64,000 nucleotides of DNA from Rhodococcus rhodnii NBRC 100604 (GCF_001894925.1 NZ_BCXD01000016.1:1-64000), one strand, 5' to 3'; counted from the stretch's first letter, positions 1 to 10,900 are shown. Made by a program: numbers and translations. Notes: generated from the letters alone by a model not told the origin.

Positions 1-1476
1 AGTAAGGGTGCGGACGAAGTCCTTTTCGTCCAGGTGATCCGCGCGGTCCATCGGGACCACCCACGAACCCTTCTCAGCATCGCCGTTCTTCGCGACCTCG
101 TACAGGTCTTCCTCGGCGAAGAAGCCGGTGTAACTCATCAGGCCCTCGTACACCGCGCCGAGCTGGTTGATGCCCAGCTCCGCGTACGAGATGAAGCCGC
201 GGTCGGCGCCCTTGCGTCCTTTGCTCTCCTTCGAGAGAAGAAGGTGCTCGAGCACCTGCTGTGTCGCTTCGTTGCCCAGGCCCACCTCGTCGATCAGCGC
301 CGTCGACGCGGGCTTGAACAGATCCGCGCGCAGCGGCTGGAACTCGAGACCCGGCGCCGGGTCGTCGGTGACGTTCTCCCGCTCCCTCGGCGTGTGGCCC
401 CTGTCGACGAGGCAGAACAGCGTCGCCAGCGACTCGTAGAGGTGCGTGCCGCTGCGTGCCTGCTCGGACACCAGCTCGGTGAGCGTCAGATCGCGCAACC
501 GGTCGAGCCCGTACCCCTCTTCGTATTCGGCGGCACCGGTGGGCAGTACCCGCATCTCGGGCGATGCCTCGGCGTAGAGGAGAAACAGGATCCGGTAGAG
601 GAAGCGCAGCGAGTGCTTCGCGAGGTCCTGTCCGTCGATACCGTCGAGCGTCAGTCCCCTCTGGCCGCGGCGCGTGACCACGTCGTTGGCGATGATCTCG
701 ATGGACAGCCGAATGCCCTCGCGGAGGTCCTTCGACACACCCACGGTGTGCTTGACCGAGTCCTCCAGAACGCCGGTCCACCAGATGTTTCCGTCGGCGT
801 CGGGCAGCAGCGCCTGCTTGCCGAACATCGCGGCGACGCGGTCGATCTCACCACCGCGCGCCTCGTGTCGACGCTCCACGACGACGAGCAGATCCACAGC
901 GAGATAGCGGCCCTCGGCCCACCGTTCGGCCTCGGCGAGCAGGAGCCACTGCCCGGCCTGCACGACGACGAACGCCGGGGGAGTGTCCGAGCGGAACGCG
1001 GCCGAGACCGCCTTGCCCACGGAGTCGATCGGCTTGCCGTCCTCCGTCGCCGGCGTGATCAGGAGGCCGGTCTCGGGATCGAGCAGATCCTCGATGGACG
1101 CCACGGGAACTCCCTGCAGGAACAGCACACTCGTGGCGTCACCCGCCCTCGCGTCGGGAATCTCGATTTCCGAACCAGCGCGTTCGGCCCTGAACGTCGA
1201 GAGCTCCGACGGGTACCCGAGGGCCCTCCGCACGAAGGCGTGCGCCTCGGGGGCGCAGTCCGGGTTCTCCGCCAGACCAGCCAATGCTGTCTGCAACCCC
1301 GAAGTGGCGGAGAGCAGATCGTCGCGAACCGTCGCGCGGTCCTCCTTCTTCTCCGCGTCCCAGTACTTGCGGAGTTCGAGCACCTTGCCGTGGAACGACT
1401 CCTTGGTGGAGTCGGTGGTGAAGTAGTGCTCGCTGATCCAGTCCTCGCCGACGACGATGGAATCGAAAGACGCCAC
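1..1476 (-). CDS. DNA methyltransferase of Eco57I/PglX/DrmMI type, N-terminal 492 residues (C-terminus beyond the window)
   Basis: The frame is open on the minus strand from a GTG at 1476 to the left edge with no stop (492 codons). It begins 2 nt after the TAG of the SNF2 gene, so the two are probably one transcript. The first ~390 residues are a helical region without obvious motifs. Around residues 435-475 it contains LGAVYEGLMSYTGFF followed by EDLYEVA. The LG-x-x-YE-x-L pattern is typical of the segment before the catalytic domain in large N6-adenine methyltransferases of the Type IIG, BREX PglX and DISARM DrmMI kind. The SAM-binding and NPPY motifs would lie beyond base 1, so methylation activity is inferred from family and context. 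A Type IIG restriction-methylase is the main alternative. Confidence 0.75.
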   Translation of the reverse strand, partial: MASFDSIVVGEDWISEHYFTTDSTKESFHGKVLELRKYWDAEKKEDRATVRDDLLSATSGLQTALAGLAENPDCAPEAHAFVRRALGYPSELSTFRAERAGSEIEIPDARAGDATSVLFLQGVPVASIEDLLDPETGLLITPATEDGKPIDSVGKAVSAAFRSDTPPAFVVVQAGQWLLLAEAERWAEGRYLAVDLLVVVERRHEARGGEIDRVAAMFGKQALLPDADGNIWWTGVLEDSVKHTVGVSKDLREGIRLSIEIIANDVVTRRGQRGLTLDGIDGQDLAKHSLRFLYRILFLLYAEASPEMRVLPTGAAEYEEGYGLDRLRDLTLTELVSEQARSGTHLYESLATLFCLVDRGHTPRERENVTDDPAPGLEFQPLRADLFKPASTALIDEVGLGNEATQQVLEHLLLSKESKGRKGADRGFISYAELGINQLGAVYEGLMSYTGFFAEEDLYEVAKNGDAEKGSWVVPMDRADHLDEKDFVRTLT

Positions 1477-1478
1477 GA

Positions 1479-4379
1479 CTACTGGTCCTTTCCGTCCGCC
1501 TCGGCGGCGGGGACGATCAACAGCAACGGACGCACCAGCTGCTGAGTGGGAGCGAGGGATTCGGCGAGCCGCTGCTCTTCCGCGATCCGCCGGGAGAGCG
1601 AGTCCACCTTCTTGCGGCGCGCACCGAACAGCTCGAGTTGCTCGGCGCCCGAATACCAGCGACCGGCGCGGCGGCGCCAGCGGTCGAGACGCTTGCTGGC
1701 GAACGTCTCCTGGGCGTCGAGCACCACCTGCAGGGCCGTGGCCGCTTCGTCCACCGCGATCGGGACGAGCCCTTGGTACTGCTCGACGTCGTCGACCGGA
1801 CCCGGATTCCACGAGCCTGGGCGCAGCCCCGTGTCGGTGGTGAGGAAGCCGAGATCGGTGACCGGCTCCACGACGCAGAACGACGGATTGTTCGGGTTCG
1901 GGAACGTGGCGGTGGAGAATACGCGCGAGATCAGCTGTCCGCGTCGGTTGGTCAGCGTGCCCATCACCAGGACCGTCGGTCCGTCGACGTCGCCGCGGAT
2001 CGCGAAGATCTGGTTGCGGCCCAGCGCGCTCAGCGCGCGATCGCTCGCCCAATCCAGCACCGGATGCAGGGGACCGAGGAAGTGAGCCTCAGGCCAGGTC
2101 GTGCCGGCGACGCCCTTCCCTTCCTTGGCGGCGGCGAGCTGCGCGTTCCCGACTTCCGGCGAGGTCGCCAGGACCAGGCGCTCGCGCACCTTGCCGGCCT
2201 GCAGGTAGTTCTGCGGCAGCTGCTCGAGGCGTTGCCGCAGATCACGCGGCGGGATCAGCTCGGCGACGGCGTGGTTCTTGTGCACCGCCCAGCCGACGCC
2301 GCCCTTGCTCGGGTCGGACTCGGGCACATCGTGGAAGGCGGCTGCCAGTGCCTCGGTCAAGAACGTGAGGTCGTCGGGGTAGAGGCTCTCCGAGGGTGCT
2401 TCCGGCAGTTCGGATACCGACTGCGCATCGGCGGCTTCTGCCAGATCGAACTCCGCGAACATCCCTTCGAGGTCGTCTCCTGCGGCGATCTCGTCGATGT
2501 CGCGAACCTGCTCGTCGAGCGTGGACTTGCCGGCGAGGACGGCACGGATCGCGTTCTCCTCGTCGGTGACCGAGTGCTTGCCCATGAGCGATGCGACATC
2601 ACCCAGGGTGCCGTGTGCTTGATTCTCCCGCTCCAACAGTCGGGAGAGGACCCGAAGATCGCCGGAGAACGCGGGATCAGTCGGCTCGAGGATCAGTGAC
2701 GAGATGACCGGCGGATGCTTCTGCCCGTAGCGGTCGACGCGGCCGTTGCGCTGTTCGATGCGGATGAGCGACCACGGGATGTCGTAGTGGATCAGATGGT
2801 GGCACTGCGCGTGGAGGTTCACGCCTTCGGACGCGACGTCGCCGGTGACGAGGACGCGAATCGGCGACGTCTCGAGCTTGAAGCTCTCCACCACCTCCTG
2901 CTGCTCGACGTCGGACAGGCCGCCGTGGAGCATCGCGATGTTCTCGGGTGCGAGTCCCAGCTGCTTCGGCAGCCGATCGGTGAGCCACCGCAGCGTGGCG
3001 ACGCGCTCGGCGAACACCACGGCGCGCACGGTCGACTTGCGGCCGACTCCGATCTCGCGCAGTCGTTCGACGAGGGCTGCCTGCTTCCCTGCGGTGTCGT
3101 CGATCGCCTGATCGTTGAGCTCTGCCAGGTGACCGAGCGCCTTCAGTTCGACGGCTTCGTCGGCGTCGGCGGGGTTCAGCTTCGCGCGTCGTTGCGTGAT
3201 CGATTCGGCCAGTGCAGCCGGCGACGACAGGAACGCCTTCGCCAACGTCCACGGGAACAGCCCGGTCGTGGCACCGGAGTACGGCGACTTCCCGGACTCG
3301 GGGTGAAGCCAGGTGTGCGAGAGCTCTTCCGCGACTCGATCCTCGGCAGCGGACGGCGTGGCCAATGTGTGGACCGGCTCGGCGCGCTCCGCCCAGTCGC
3401 TGCCGACCTCTGCCGCCACGTCCGGATGGTGCCGGTGTCGGCGAATGAGCAGTGACGCGACGTCGTCCTTGCGGAACGTGCCATCGGCGGCCACCGCGGT
3501 CGGATCGAGCAGCCGCAGCAACTCCGCGAACGACTCCTCCTTACCGTTGTGGGGAGTCGCCGACGCCAGGATCAACGCCTCGGTGTTGGGTGCGAGAACC
3601 CTTGCCAGCTCGTTGTTCTGAGTGCCCACGTTGGTGAGGTTGTGCGACTCGTCGATGACGACGGCGTCCCAGAACTGGCGCGACAGGTGCGCCTTGTAGC
3701 GGGGATTCTTCAGAGTGTCGATCGAGATGATCGCGCGCTTGTAGTACGTGAACGGGTTACGCGTCGCCGGCAGCTTCTGCCGCACCTTCTGGATGCCCGC
3801 CGAATCGAGCCGAACGAACGGCAGCGCGAACCGGCACCACAGCTCGTGCTGCATCTGCTCGAGAACATGCTTCGGAGTGACGATCAGGATCCGCTCGCCC
3901 CTGCCGCGCCGCACCAGCTCGGAGAGGATCATTCCGATCTCGAGGGTCTTGCCCAGCCCGACGGCGTCAGCGATCAGGATGCGCGGCCTGATGTGCTGCG
4001 GATCGAGCGCCTTCGCGACGGCTGCCCGCTGGTAACCCAGCGGTGCCGCGAGCATCCGGGTCGAGACCGTCAGCGTCTGATCGCCGTAAGGGAACGGCGT
4101 CTTGCGGAGGAAGGCCTCAAGCCAGAGGCGCGACTTGCGGTACGAGCGAGAGTCGTCCGGGACCAGCGTGGCCTCACGAGGGTCCTGCGGTTCGATCCGA
4201 TCCAGACTCGAGTAGAACGTGGCGGTCGCGCCGTCGAGCCAATCCGACAGGCCGCGAGCCTTGATCAGCCATCCGTCGGAGCCCTGCTCCGCCGACGTGA
4301 CCAGCCACTCCTCGTCGCGCACGACCACGATCGACCCGGGCGCGACGTTGAGCTCGTCGACGGTGTCGGCCCCTGACAT
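1479..4379 (-). CDS. SNF2/RapA-type superfamily 2 helicase (DISARM DrmD-like), 966 aa
   Basis: The protein is a double-stranded DNA translocase. It has Walker A (DAVGLGKT, about residues 138-145), a DESH motif II (243-246), ASATPHNG motif III, and a C-terminal lobe with SEGVNLH and the motif VI stretch IEQRNGRVDRYGQ. A QRNGRVDRYGQ arginine finger is characteristic of the RapA/SNF2 group that includes DISARM DrmD. The ATG at 4379 has an AGGAGA Shine-Dalgarno about 6 nt upstream. The methyltransferase follows directly. In class 1 DISARM, drmD and drmMI are neighbours, so this pair resembles that half of the system. No drmC-like phospholipase D gene is visible. Helicase identity is certain; a defence role is inferred from context. 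Confidence 0.88.
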   Translation of the reverse strand: MSGADTVDELNVAPGSIVVVRDEEWLVTSAEQGSDGWLIKARGLSDWLDGATATFYSSLDRIEPQDPREATLVPDDSRSYRKSRLWLEAFLRKTPFPYGDQTLTVSTRMLAAPLGYQRAAVAKALDPQHIRPRILIADAVGLGKTLEIGMILSELVRRGRGERILIVTPKHVLEQMQHELWCRFALPFVRLDSAGIQKVRQKLPATRNPFTYYKRAIISIDTLKNPRYKAHLSRQFWDAVVIDESHNLTNVGTQNNELARVLAPNTEALILASATPHNGKEESFAELLRLLDPTAVAADGTFRKDDVASLLIRRHRHHPDVAAEVGSDWAERAEPVHTLATPSAAEDRVAEELSHTWLHPESGKSPYSGATTGLFPWTLAKAFLSSPAALAESITQRRAKLNPADADEAVELKALGHLAELNDQAIDDTAGKQAALVERLREIGVGRKSTVRAVVFAERVATLRWLTDRLPKQLGLAPENIAMLHGGLSDVEQQEVVESFKLETSPIRVLVTGDVASEGVNLHAQCHHLIHYDIPWSLIRIEQRNGRVDRYGQKHPPVISSLILEPTDPAFSGDLRVLSRLLERENQAHGTLGDVASLMGKHSVTDEENAIRAVLAGKSTLDEQVRDIDEIAAGDDLEGMFAEFDLAEAADAQSVSELPEAPSESLYPDDLTFLTEALAAAFHDVPESDPSKGGVGWAVHKNHAVAELIPPRDLRQRLEQLPQNYLQAGKVRERLVLATSPEVGNAQLAAAKEGKGVAGTTWPEAHFLGPLHPVLDWASDRALSALGRNQIFAIRGDVDGPTVLVMGTLTNRRGQLISRVFSTATFPNPNNPSFCVVEPVTDLGFLTTDTGLRPGSWNPGPVDDVEQYQGLVPIAVDEAATALQVVLDAQETFASKRLDRWRRRAGRWYSGAEQLELFGARRKKVDSLSRRIAEEQRLAESLAPTQQLVRPLLLIVPAAEADGKDQ

Positions 4380-4524
4380 CTGGTTCTCCTGCCATCCACG
4401 AGGGTTGAAGTATCAAATCAGACCCCCACGGCGATGATTCGACCGACACCTCGCCCAGCAGGGCGGTGTCGGTGTTCTGTGTCACGATATCCGTCTTCGG
4501 TCGGCGAGGGTGAAGGTGAGTGCC
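4380..4524. promoter_or_regulatory. Divergent promoter region of the two defence arms, with a hairpin at 4442-4473
   Basis: This is the only non-coding space between the left (SNF2/methyltransferase) and right (unknown protein/DEAD helicase) arms, so both promoters should lie here. Bases 4442-4473 form a hairpin: an 8-bp outer stem (ACCGACAC with GTGTCGGT), a CT bulge and a 5-bp CGCCC/GGGCG inner stem closing on an AGCA loop. It would sit in the 5' leader of the rightward gene or act as an operator. No regulator gene is adjacent. Confidence 0.4.
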
Positions 4525-7500
4525 GTGGGTGGGGGTTCGTTCCATCAGGACTGGTTGTCCGAACAGGAACTGGTGGTGGCGCGTCAACTCGAACGGGCGT
4601 CGCTCGTCGTCGAGATCAATCTCGACGAGAACCGGATCAAACAGATCCAGGAGATCTACGGGATCCACGCACGCGAGAAACTGCGTTTGGCCGCCGCTCC
4701 CGACGCCGTCATCCGTGAATACCCTGCGCTCACCCTCGCGGTTCTCGTCGGCCATGCGGCGATCGGGTACGAGCAGAACAGGTACTGGGACGATTTCTTC
4801 GAGATCCTCGGCCTCGAGCGCACTCAATCGCTCGAGCAGGAGTTCAGGAAGTGGCTACGCCGCCTGATCTCGCGGTTCGGCCTCCGCGACTTCCCGGAGC
4901 TCGAGCACGACTACGTCCAGCTCATGGCTCTGCACGCCGCCTTCCCGGTGTACTGCATGGCGGACGTGGTCCGCATCCTCGAGGAGCGCCTCAGCGCGGG
5001 CACCGAGGTCAGCGGTGCCGCCGTGATCGAGTGGTTGCGCCAGCCCGGCAAGAAGCATCGGATGGGCGCATTGGACGTCCCCGTCCGCAACTTCATCCGT
5101 TACGGCGGCGACCTGGCGATCGACCTCCTCGACCGAATCATCGACTTCATCGCCTTCACCGTCCACGACAAGGACTGGTCGTCGTCGGACATCGACCTCG
5201 ACACCTCCACGACAGGGCTGCCCACCGTGTTGCTGGAGCGGCTGGTCGAGCTGCTCGAGGAGCAGCCGTTCGGGCGTGGCAGCCGCGCGCCGGCGCCTCC
5301 GCGTCGACGCCGGCGCAAGCCGGGCATCGTCTTGTCGCCGCTGGATCGACAGGTATTGGTCCAGGTCCCGTACCCGGACGTCGATCCCGGGTCGCCCTGG
5401 CGTGTCTCGTTCGACGGAATCACGCGTGAGGTCCTGGCTGAGCCGGGGTGGGGGATCACCGGAAAGGACGAACACCCGCCGACGCCCGTGCCGGTGCCGA
5501 GCGCGGTCCGCGAGATCCTTTTGCAGCATCCCGGCAGCGGCGAGACCGCATCGATCGACGTCGTGGACAAGTCCGACCCACTTCTGTTGTTCGACCTCGA
5601 CGGGAAGCGCCTGTCGCGCCGCTCGATTCTTCCGCGTGACCTCGTCTACGCTCTGCACCCCGGCAACGCGCGAGTGGTCGAGCACGGGACGCGGGAGCCG
5701 ATCGAGACCGTGACCGCGTCGGGCGCCGAATCCTCGGTGACCGGCTGGCAGGGATGGGTGCTCTCGGAGCTCGATCTGAGCGGGGCACGGAGCATCGCCC
5801 TCCTCCGCGACGCTGGCGCTCTCTCCGAAGCGCGGACCGTCCGCGACGCGGCCGCCCCCGTCTTCGAAGACGGCGAGCCGATCACCGGAATCGAGACCCT
5901 CAACGGCTTGACCGTGTTCGGTACCAGGCCGACGATCACCATTCCCGAGCGAACCGGGACTTCGGACATCGTGTGGACCGTCCGGGTGAAACGTCCCAAC
6001 TCGATGTCGTGGCTCCTGCAGAACGACTACGAGTCGGAGGACGAAGACACGCTGGTCGATCCGTTCGCCGATTGGGAAGATGCCGTCCTCGGGCAGTTCG
6101 AGATCCAGGTGACCGGGCCCGTCGGCTCCGACCTGCGCCACCAGACCTTCGTGGCAGAGGGCATCTCCGTAGACTTCTCGGTCCCCGTCCGGTCACACGT
6201 GAGCGGCGGGCTCAAGCCCACCACGGCCACCATCGAGAGCGAGTGGGATCTCGTCGTCGACACACCGCGAATCGAGTTCGGGGCGAGCGACCGCGAGAAG
6301 ATGATCAGCATCCGCCGCAGCAGCCACGCCTACCGGCTGCGCGTCGTCCCGCCCTACGTACGCGTTCGCTCCGATGTGCGTGGCCAGCCCGCGCAGTGGC
6401 GCGTGAACGCCGGCGTGCTCGTCCCCGCCGAGCTGGACGAGGACCGCATCATCGGGTTGCACGCGGACGGTGTCGAATCCGCGGTGTTCGAAGCGCGGCG
6501 ACGCGACGGAACCCTCCTCAAGGACGTCACGCCCGCGACTCCTCACTATCAGTACTTCGAGTCCTCGAGCCGCGTCTTCTACGACGTGATCAGGAACGAG
6601 GGCCCGTGCCAGATCGTCGCGCAGCTCGACGACGAGAACGGCGACACGACGACGGTCGTGATCTGTCACGTGCGTCCCGCCGCGCTGTGTTCACGCGTCA
6701 CCCTCGACGGCGGAGACCTCGTCCTGCACGATCCCGCGGACGAGGAGGACCTCGCCGTCAACATCTGGGCGCGGACGGCTCCCTGGCGACCCGTCCTGAC
6801 TGTGCCCGTCGAGAACGGTCGAGCACGCATGTCCGCCGAGTACCTCGGTGCCGGCTCACTCCTCGTCGACGTCTTCGTCGACGACCCGTGGGTGACCATC
6901 ACGCCCCCGGCGTGGCCGGGGGAGACCGCGCTGAGCGTCGATCAGCCGGGGTGGATGCACGACGACGACCGCGGGAGGAACGCCCTCTCCCGGTTCCTCG
7001 CAGGCGAAGGCCTGGCGCCGTCGGATGCGATCGACATGCCGGAGGTGTGGTCGGCGCTCGCTGTGCTGCCTCAGGACTCCGAGGACGTGCAGACCCAGCG
7101 GCTCAGGTCCGCACTGTCGCGGCTGCTCAAGGACAATCCGCGCGCATCACTCGAAGCGATGGGCAACAGCACCGTCGGCGCGTCGGACATGGTGTCCCTC
7201 CTGATCCGAACCGGACTCGTCTACAAGGATTTTCGCGCCGAGTTCACCCTCAACGATCTGCACCCCGATCCCTGGGTCGGCTGCATGATCGAGATCGCCG
7301 ACCTCCCGTCGCTCTGGGCCCGCAAGCACGAGGTCGCGGCCGAGCGCCTCGCCACCCTCGACTATCTGGCGGACAAGGGCGGTGACGTCCTGATCGACCT
7401 GCTGCGAGTCGGGAAGTCCCACGACGCCTACGCGGCGGTGTTCGAGTCCGGGACCCTCAGGCTCGATGCGATGCCGACGCCCGCCGTCGAGCGGATCATC

Positions 7501-7662
7501 GAGGAATCGCGCCTCGTGCCGGGTGCGCTGCTCGACGTCGACACCCGAATGGCCGGCGCGATCACCGCCTTTCAGCAGCGGCACCGATGGACGACCGACG
7601 GGTGGTCGCAGTCCTTCGGCTCGGCGACGCTCCGCGCCCTGGACACGATCAAGCGGACCTGA
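4525..7662 (+). CDS. Large protein of unknown function preceding the DEAD helicase (DruH-position candidate), ~1045 aa
   Basis: No family can be assigned from motifs. The first ~260 residues are helical and charged. A beta-rich middle region (about 270-800) looks like several Ig-like or barrel modules, and the last ~200 residues are helical again. There is no Walker A, nuclease or membrane motif. GTG codons occur at 4510, 4516 and 4525; 4525 is chosen because AAGGTGAG lies about 6 nt before it. The gene ends at TGA 7660-7662, but the same frame stays open for another 96 codons to 7950 (see next entry), so this may be a truncated form of a ~1140-aa protein. An unknown ~1000-aa protein directly before a giant DUF1998 helicase matches the two-gene layout of Druantia type III (DruH-DruE). 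That match rests on size and position only. Confidence 0.7.
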   Translation: MGGGSFHQDWLSEQELVVARQLERASLVVEINLDENRIKQIQEIYGIHAREKLRLAAAPDAVIREYPALTLAVLVGHAAIGYEQNRYWDDFFEILGLERTQSLEQEFRKWLRRLISRFGLRDFPELEHDYVQLMALHAAFPVYCMADVVRILEERLSAGTEVSGAAVIEWLRQPGKKHRMGALDVPVRNFIRYGGDLAIDLLDRIIDFIAFTVHDKDWSSSDIDLDTSTTGLPTVLLERLVELLEEQPFGRGSRAPAPPRRRRRKPGIVLSPLDRQVLVQVPYPDVDPGSPWRVSFDGITREVLAEPGWGITGKDEHPPTPVPVPSAVREILLQHPGSGETASIDVVDKSDPLLLFDLDGKRLSRRSILPRDLVYALHPGNARVVEHGTREPIETVTASGAESSVTGWQGWVLSELDLSGARSIALLRDAGALSEARTVRDAAAPVFEDGEPITGIETLNGLTVFGTRPTITIPERTGTSDIVWTVRVKRPNSMSWLLQNDYESEDEDTLVDPFADWEDAVLGQFEIQVTGPVGSDLRHQTFVAEGISVDFSVPVRSHVSGGLKPTTATIESEWDLVVDTPRIEFGASDREKMISIRRSSHAYRLRVVPPYVRVRSDVRGQPAQWRVNAGVLVPAELDEDRIIGLHADGVESAVFEARRRDGTLLKDVTPATPHYQYFESSSRVFYDVIRNEGPCQIVAQLDDENGDTTTVVICHVRPAALCSRVTLDGGDLVLHDPADEEDLAVNIWARTAPWRPVLTVPVENGRARMSAEYLGAGSLLVDVFVDDPWVTITPPAWPGETALSVDQPGWMHDDDRGRNALSRFLAGEGLAPSDAIDMPEVWSALAVLPQDSEDVQTQRLRSALSRLLKDNPRASLEAMGNSTVGASDMVSLLIRTGLVYKDFRAEFTLNDLHPDPWVGCMIEIADLPSLWARKHEVAAERLATLDYLADKGGDVLIDLLRVGKSHDAYAAVFESGTLRLDAMPTPAVERIIEESRLVPGALLDVDTRMAGAITAFQQRHRWTTDGWSQSFGSATLRALDTIKRT

Positions 7663-7710
7663 CGGCAGCTCTACACCGAAGTCGAGGCTCGCAACGAGCG
7701 CCTGCACGGG

Positions 7711-7950
7711 GTGGACATCGGTCGGTGTCCCTGGATGCTGCTGTCGTTGCAGTCGTTGACACTGGCGGTTCTCGCACGGCTCACGGCACACCACATACTG
7801 CGCTACCAGGTCAGTACTGCCGACTTCGACGAGGCTTGGGCCACGCTCGCGCGGCTGTGCCCCGGCCTGGTCATGTCCGACCTTCTCATCGCCGAAGCCA
7901 TGGTGGTGCACGCCAAGTACGGCGACCTGATCGGAGAGACGAATGACTGA
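7711..7950 (+). CDS. In-frame continuation of the preceding gene after a TGA, or a separate 79-aa ORF
   Basis: After TGA at 7660-7662 the same reading frame continues without a stop to 7950. It has strongly GC-biased third positions and a helical sequence that reads as the natural end of the upstream protein (charged helix, then hydrophobic helices with WMLLSLQSL and LVMSDLLIAEA). The only start codon before the body is GTG 7711, which has no convincing ribosome binding site. The end overlaps the helicase start (ATG 7943, TGA 7948-7950), so translation of this segment would couple to the helicase. Possibilities are a nonsense mutation (for example CGA to TGA), TGA-C readthrough, or a split gene. 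The sequence cannot decide between them. Confidence 0.5.
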   Translation: MDIGRCPWMLLSLQSLTLAVLARLTAHHILRYQVSTADFDEAWATLARLCPGLVMSDLLIAEAMVVHAKYGDLIGETND

Positions 7951-10900
7951 ACGGCTGGATCCGATGCAGGTCGCATCCCAGATCGAGATCGTCTACAAGC
8001 GGTACCTCAAGACGCTCTTGGACCCCAGCGACAGGGCTCTGGCCGACGCATTCGAAGCCGCCGTCGACGGCAGTCGCCTGTTGACGAAGGGGCCGCTGCT
8101 CGAGCTCACCCCGCCCTACGAGCCGGGCGCGACGCCGAGGCAACTCGTCGACGAGGGCGTGTTGCACAAGGCTTTTCTCACGAGTGGAGTGCTGCCGGTC
8201 GATCGACCGCTCTACGTGCACCAGGAGACGGCGATCCGCAAAGTCGTCGCCGGGCGCAACATCGTCGTCAGCACCGGCACGGGCTCGGGCAAGACGGAGA
8301 GCTTCCTCGTGCCGATCATCGATTCGCTCGTCGCCGAACGTGAGGCAGGAACGCTGGGCCCCGGCGTCCGTGCGCTCCTGCTGTACCCGATGAACGCGCT
8401 CGCGAACGACCAGCTCAAGCGACTCCGCCATATGCTGCGCGACCTTCCCGAGGTCACCTTCGGCAGGTACACGGGCGAAACCGTGGAGTCGGAGCAGAAG
8501 GCCGCGTCGGAGTTCCGAGCCACCAACCCGGGCGAAGAACTGCTGCCCAACGAACTGCTCAGCCGCGAAGCGATGCGACGGCACCCGCCGCACATTCTGC
8601 TGACCAACTACGCGATGCTCGAGTACCTCCTGCTCCGCCCCAAGGACCTCGACCTCTTCGACGGCCCGCACGCTCAGACGTGGCGCTTCATCGCGCTCGA
8701 CGAGGCCCACGTGTACGACGGCGCTCAGGGGTCCGAGGTGGCGCTGTTGCTGCGCCGCCTGCGTCAGCGCGTGGCGCCGGAAACCACATTGCAGTGCATC
8801 GCCACGTCGGCATCGCTCGACGGACCTCCCGAAGAGGCGATGACGTTCGCTCGCAACCTCTTCCAAGGTGAGTTCGTCTACGACACCGACGATGCCACGC
8901 GTCAGGATCTGGTGAAGCCGGTGCGCCGGCGCCACACCACGGAGGCCACCTGGAAGGTGGACGACGCCGACCTTCTCGAATGGTCGGCGGCATCGGACCC
9001 AGGGCAGGCATTCGCGTCGGCGACAGACGAGCAGGATGTCGCCGGGCATCTGCACGCCGAGGACACGATCATCAGGCTCCGATCCGCACTGGCGGCAGGC
9101 CCGACGGATGCGGGCGAACTTGCCGACAGGCTGTGGCCCGGCGACGCGTCCGCGCAGCAAAAACTCGAAGCGATCGTCGCAGTGGGATCGTCGGTCAAGG
9201 ACTCGAGCGGTACACCCGTTCTGTCGGCCAGGTATCACGCCTTCGTCAGGGCGACGGAAGGCGCGTTCGTCACCTTCGACGACGATGCGCCGCGAGTGAC
9301 CCTGGCTCGACGCGAAGTCGACCCCGAAACCCGTCGCGCCGCCTTCGAGATCGGGACCTGTCAGCGATGCGGCGCGGTGCATCTCGCGGGAAACCTCGAC
9401 ACGAGAACAACAGGCCGGTATTTCGTCCCCACCAAGACCGATGCATCGGTGAAGTGGCTCGTCCTGGCGACCGCAGACGACACCAGCGTGGACGAGGACG
9501 ACGAAGCGCTGCACGAGCGCAAGACGCAGGACCACTCGGACATTCGCTATCTCTGCACCGGCTGCGGACTGCTCACGGAGGCAGAAGGGCTCTGCACCAC
9601 CCCCGCCTGCCCGAGCGGGACGACGCTCAAGGTCCGTGAGCATCGAGGCAGAACTCGCGCGATGGACACCTGTACCGAATGTGGTGCCAGCTCGCGTTCC
9701 CTGATCAGACGGTTGCGCACCGACTCGAACGCAGCTCCCGCCGTCATCACCACGGCGCTGTACCAGCAGCTTCCCCGCGCCACCGACGAGACCGTTCAGG
9801 AGGTCGGTGAGGGGCGAAAGCTTCTGATGTTCGCGGATTCGCGGCAAGCCGCCGCCTTCGCGGCGCCGTATCTGTCGCGGACCTACAACCGGATGCTCGA
9901 ACGCCGATATCTCACCCTGGCGCTGCAGGACCGCAAGTACGAGGACGAGGACCTCACGCTCGAAGATCTCGCGATCATTGCGCTGAAGAAGGCCCGTGCG
10001 GCACACCATTTCCCCGAGAACGCAGGGCGAGTGAAGCTCGAGAAGGAGACCAACGAGTGGGTCATGGGCGAGGTGCTCACCATGGACCACAAGCAGTCGC
10101 TCGAGGGACTCGGCCTCATGAAGGTCGCCCTCCGACGTGTCGACGCCGCACTCCCGAAGGGGTTGCTACGCCTCGGTCTCACGCCTGACGAGGTCTGGGA
10201 CTTCCTCGACGAGCTCGCGAAATCGGCCCGCGTCAACGGCGCGGTCAACCTTCTGGAGAGCGTCGACATCAAGAGCGAGCGGTTCGAGCCGCGCAACATG
10301 CGTATTCGCCTCAACCGCATCGGCTCCGATCCCAAGCACAAGGTCTTCAGCTGGCTGCCCAGTGGGCGGGTGGGAACGACGAACAACCGAGTGCGGTTCG
10401 TAGACAAGGTGATGAACGCGCTCGGGGCAACGATCGATGCCCAGAAGGTCTTGGACGGGTGCTGGCAGTTTCTCAAGGAGCACAAGTACCTCGTTCCCGA
10501 AGGCGACAAGTTCGTCGCCGATGCGTACCAGCTCGATCATCGAAAACTATGTGTCCACAATGGATTCGACACTCTCTGGTATCAGTGTGGGACCTGTCGC
10601 CGAATCACGGCCTTCGCCGTGCGGTCGGTGTGCCCGAACAGCAAGTGCAGCGGAACGCTGGCTCCCTTTGCGGTCCCGAATGTCGACGAGGACAGCAATC
10701 ACTACCGAGCGCTGTACTCCACGATGACGCCGGCGCCGCTGAGCGCGCGCGAACACACAGCTCAGTGGAGTCCTCGTGAAGCCGCCGAGATCCAGCGCAG
10801 CTTCATCGCCGGGCGAGTCAACGTGCTGTCGTGCTCGACGACGTTCGAACTCGGCGTGGACGTCGGTGACCTGCAATCCGTCGTGATGCGCAACATGCCG

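Noticed and set aside
34-1545. Long open frame on the plus strand opposite the methyltransferase and SNF2 genes
   Set aside because: It is antisense to a continuous minus-strand frame with recognisable methyltransferase and helicase sequence, and its own product is Arg/Leu-rich with no motif.
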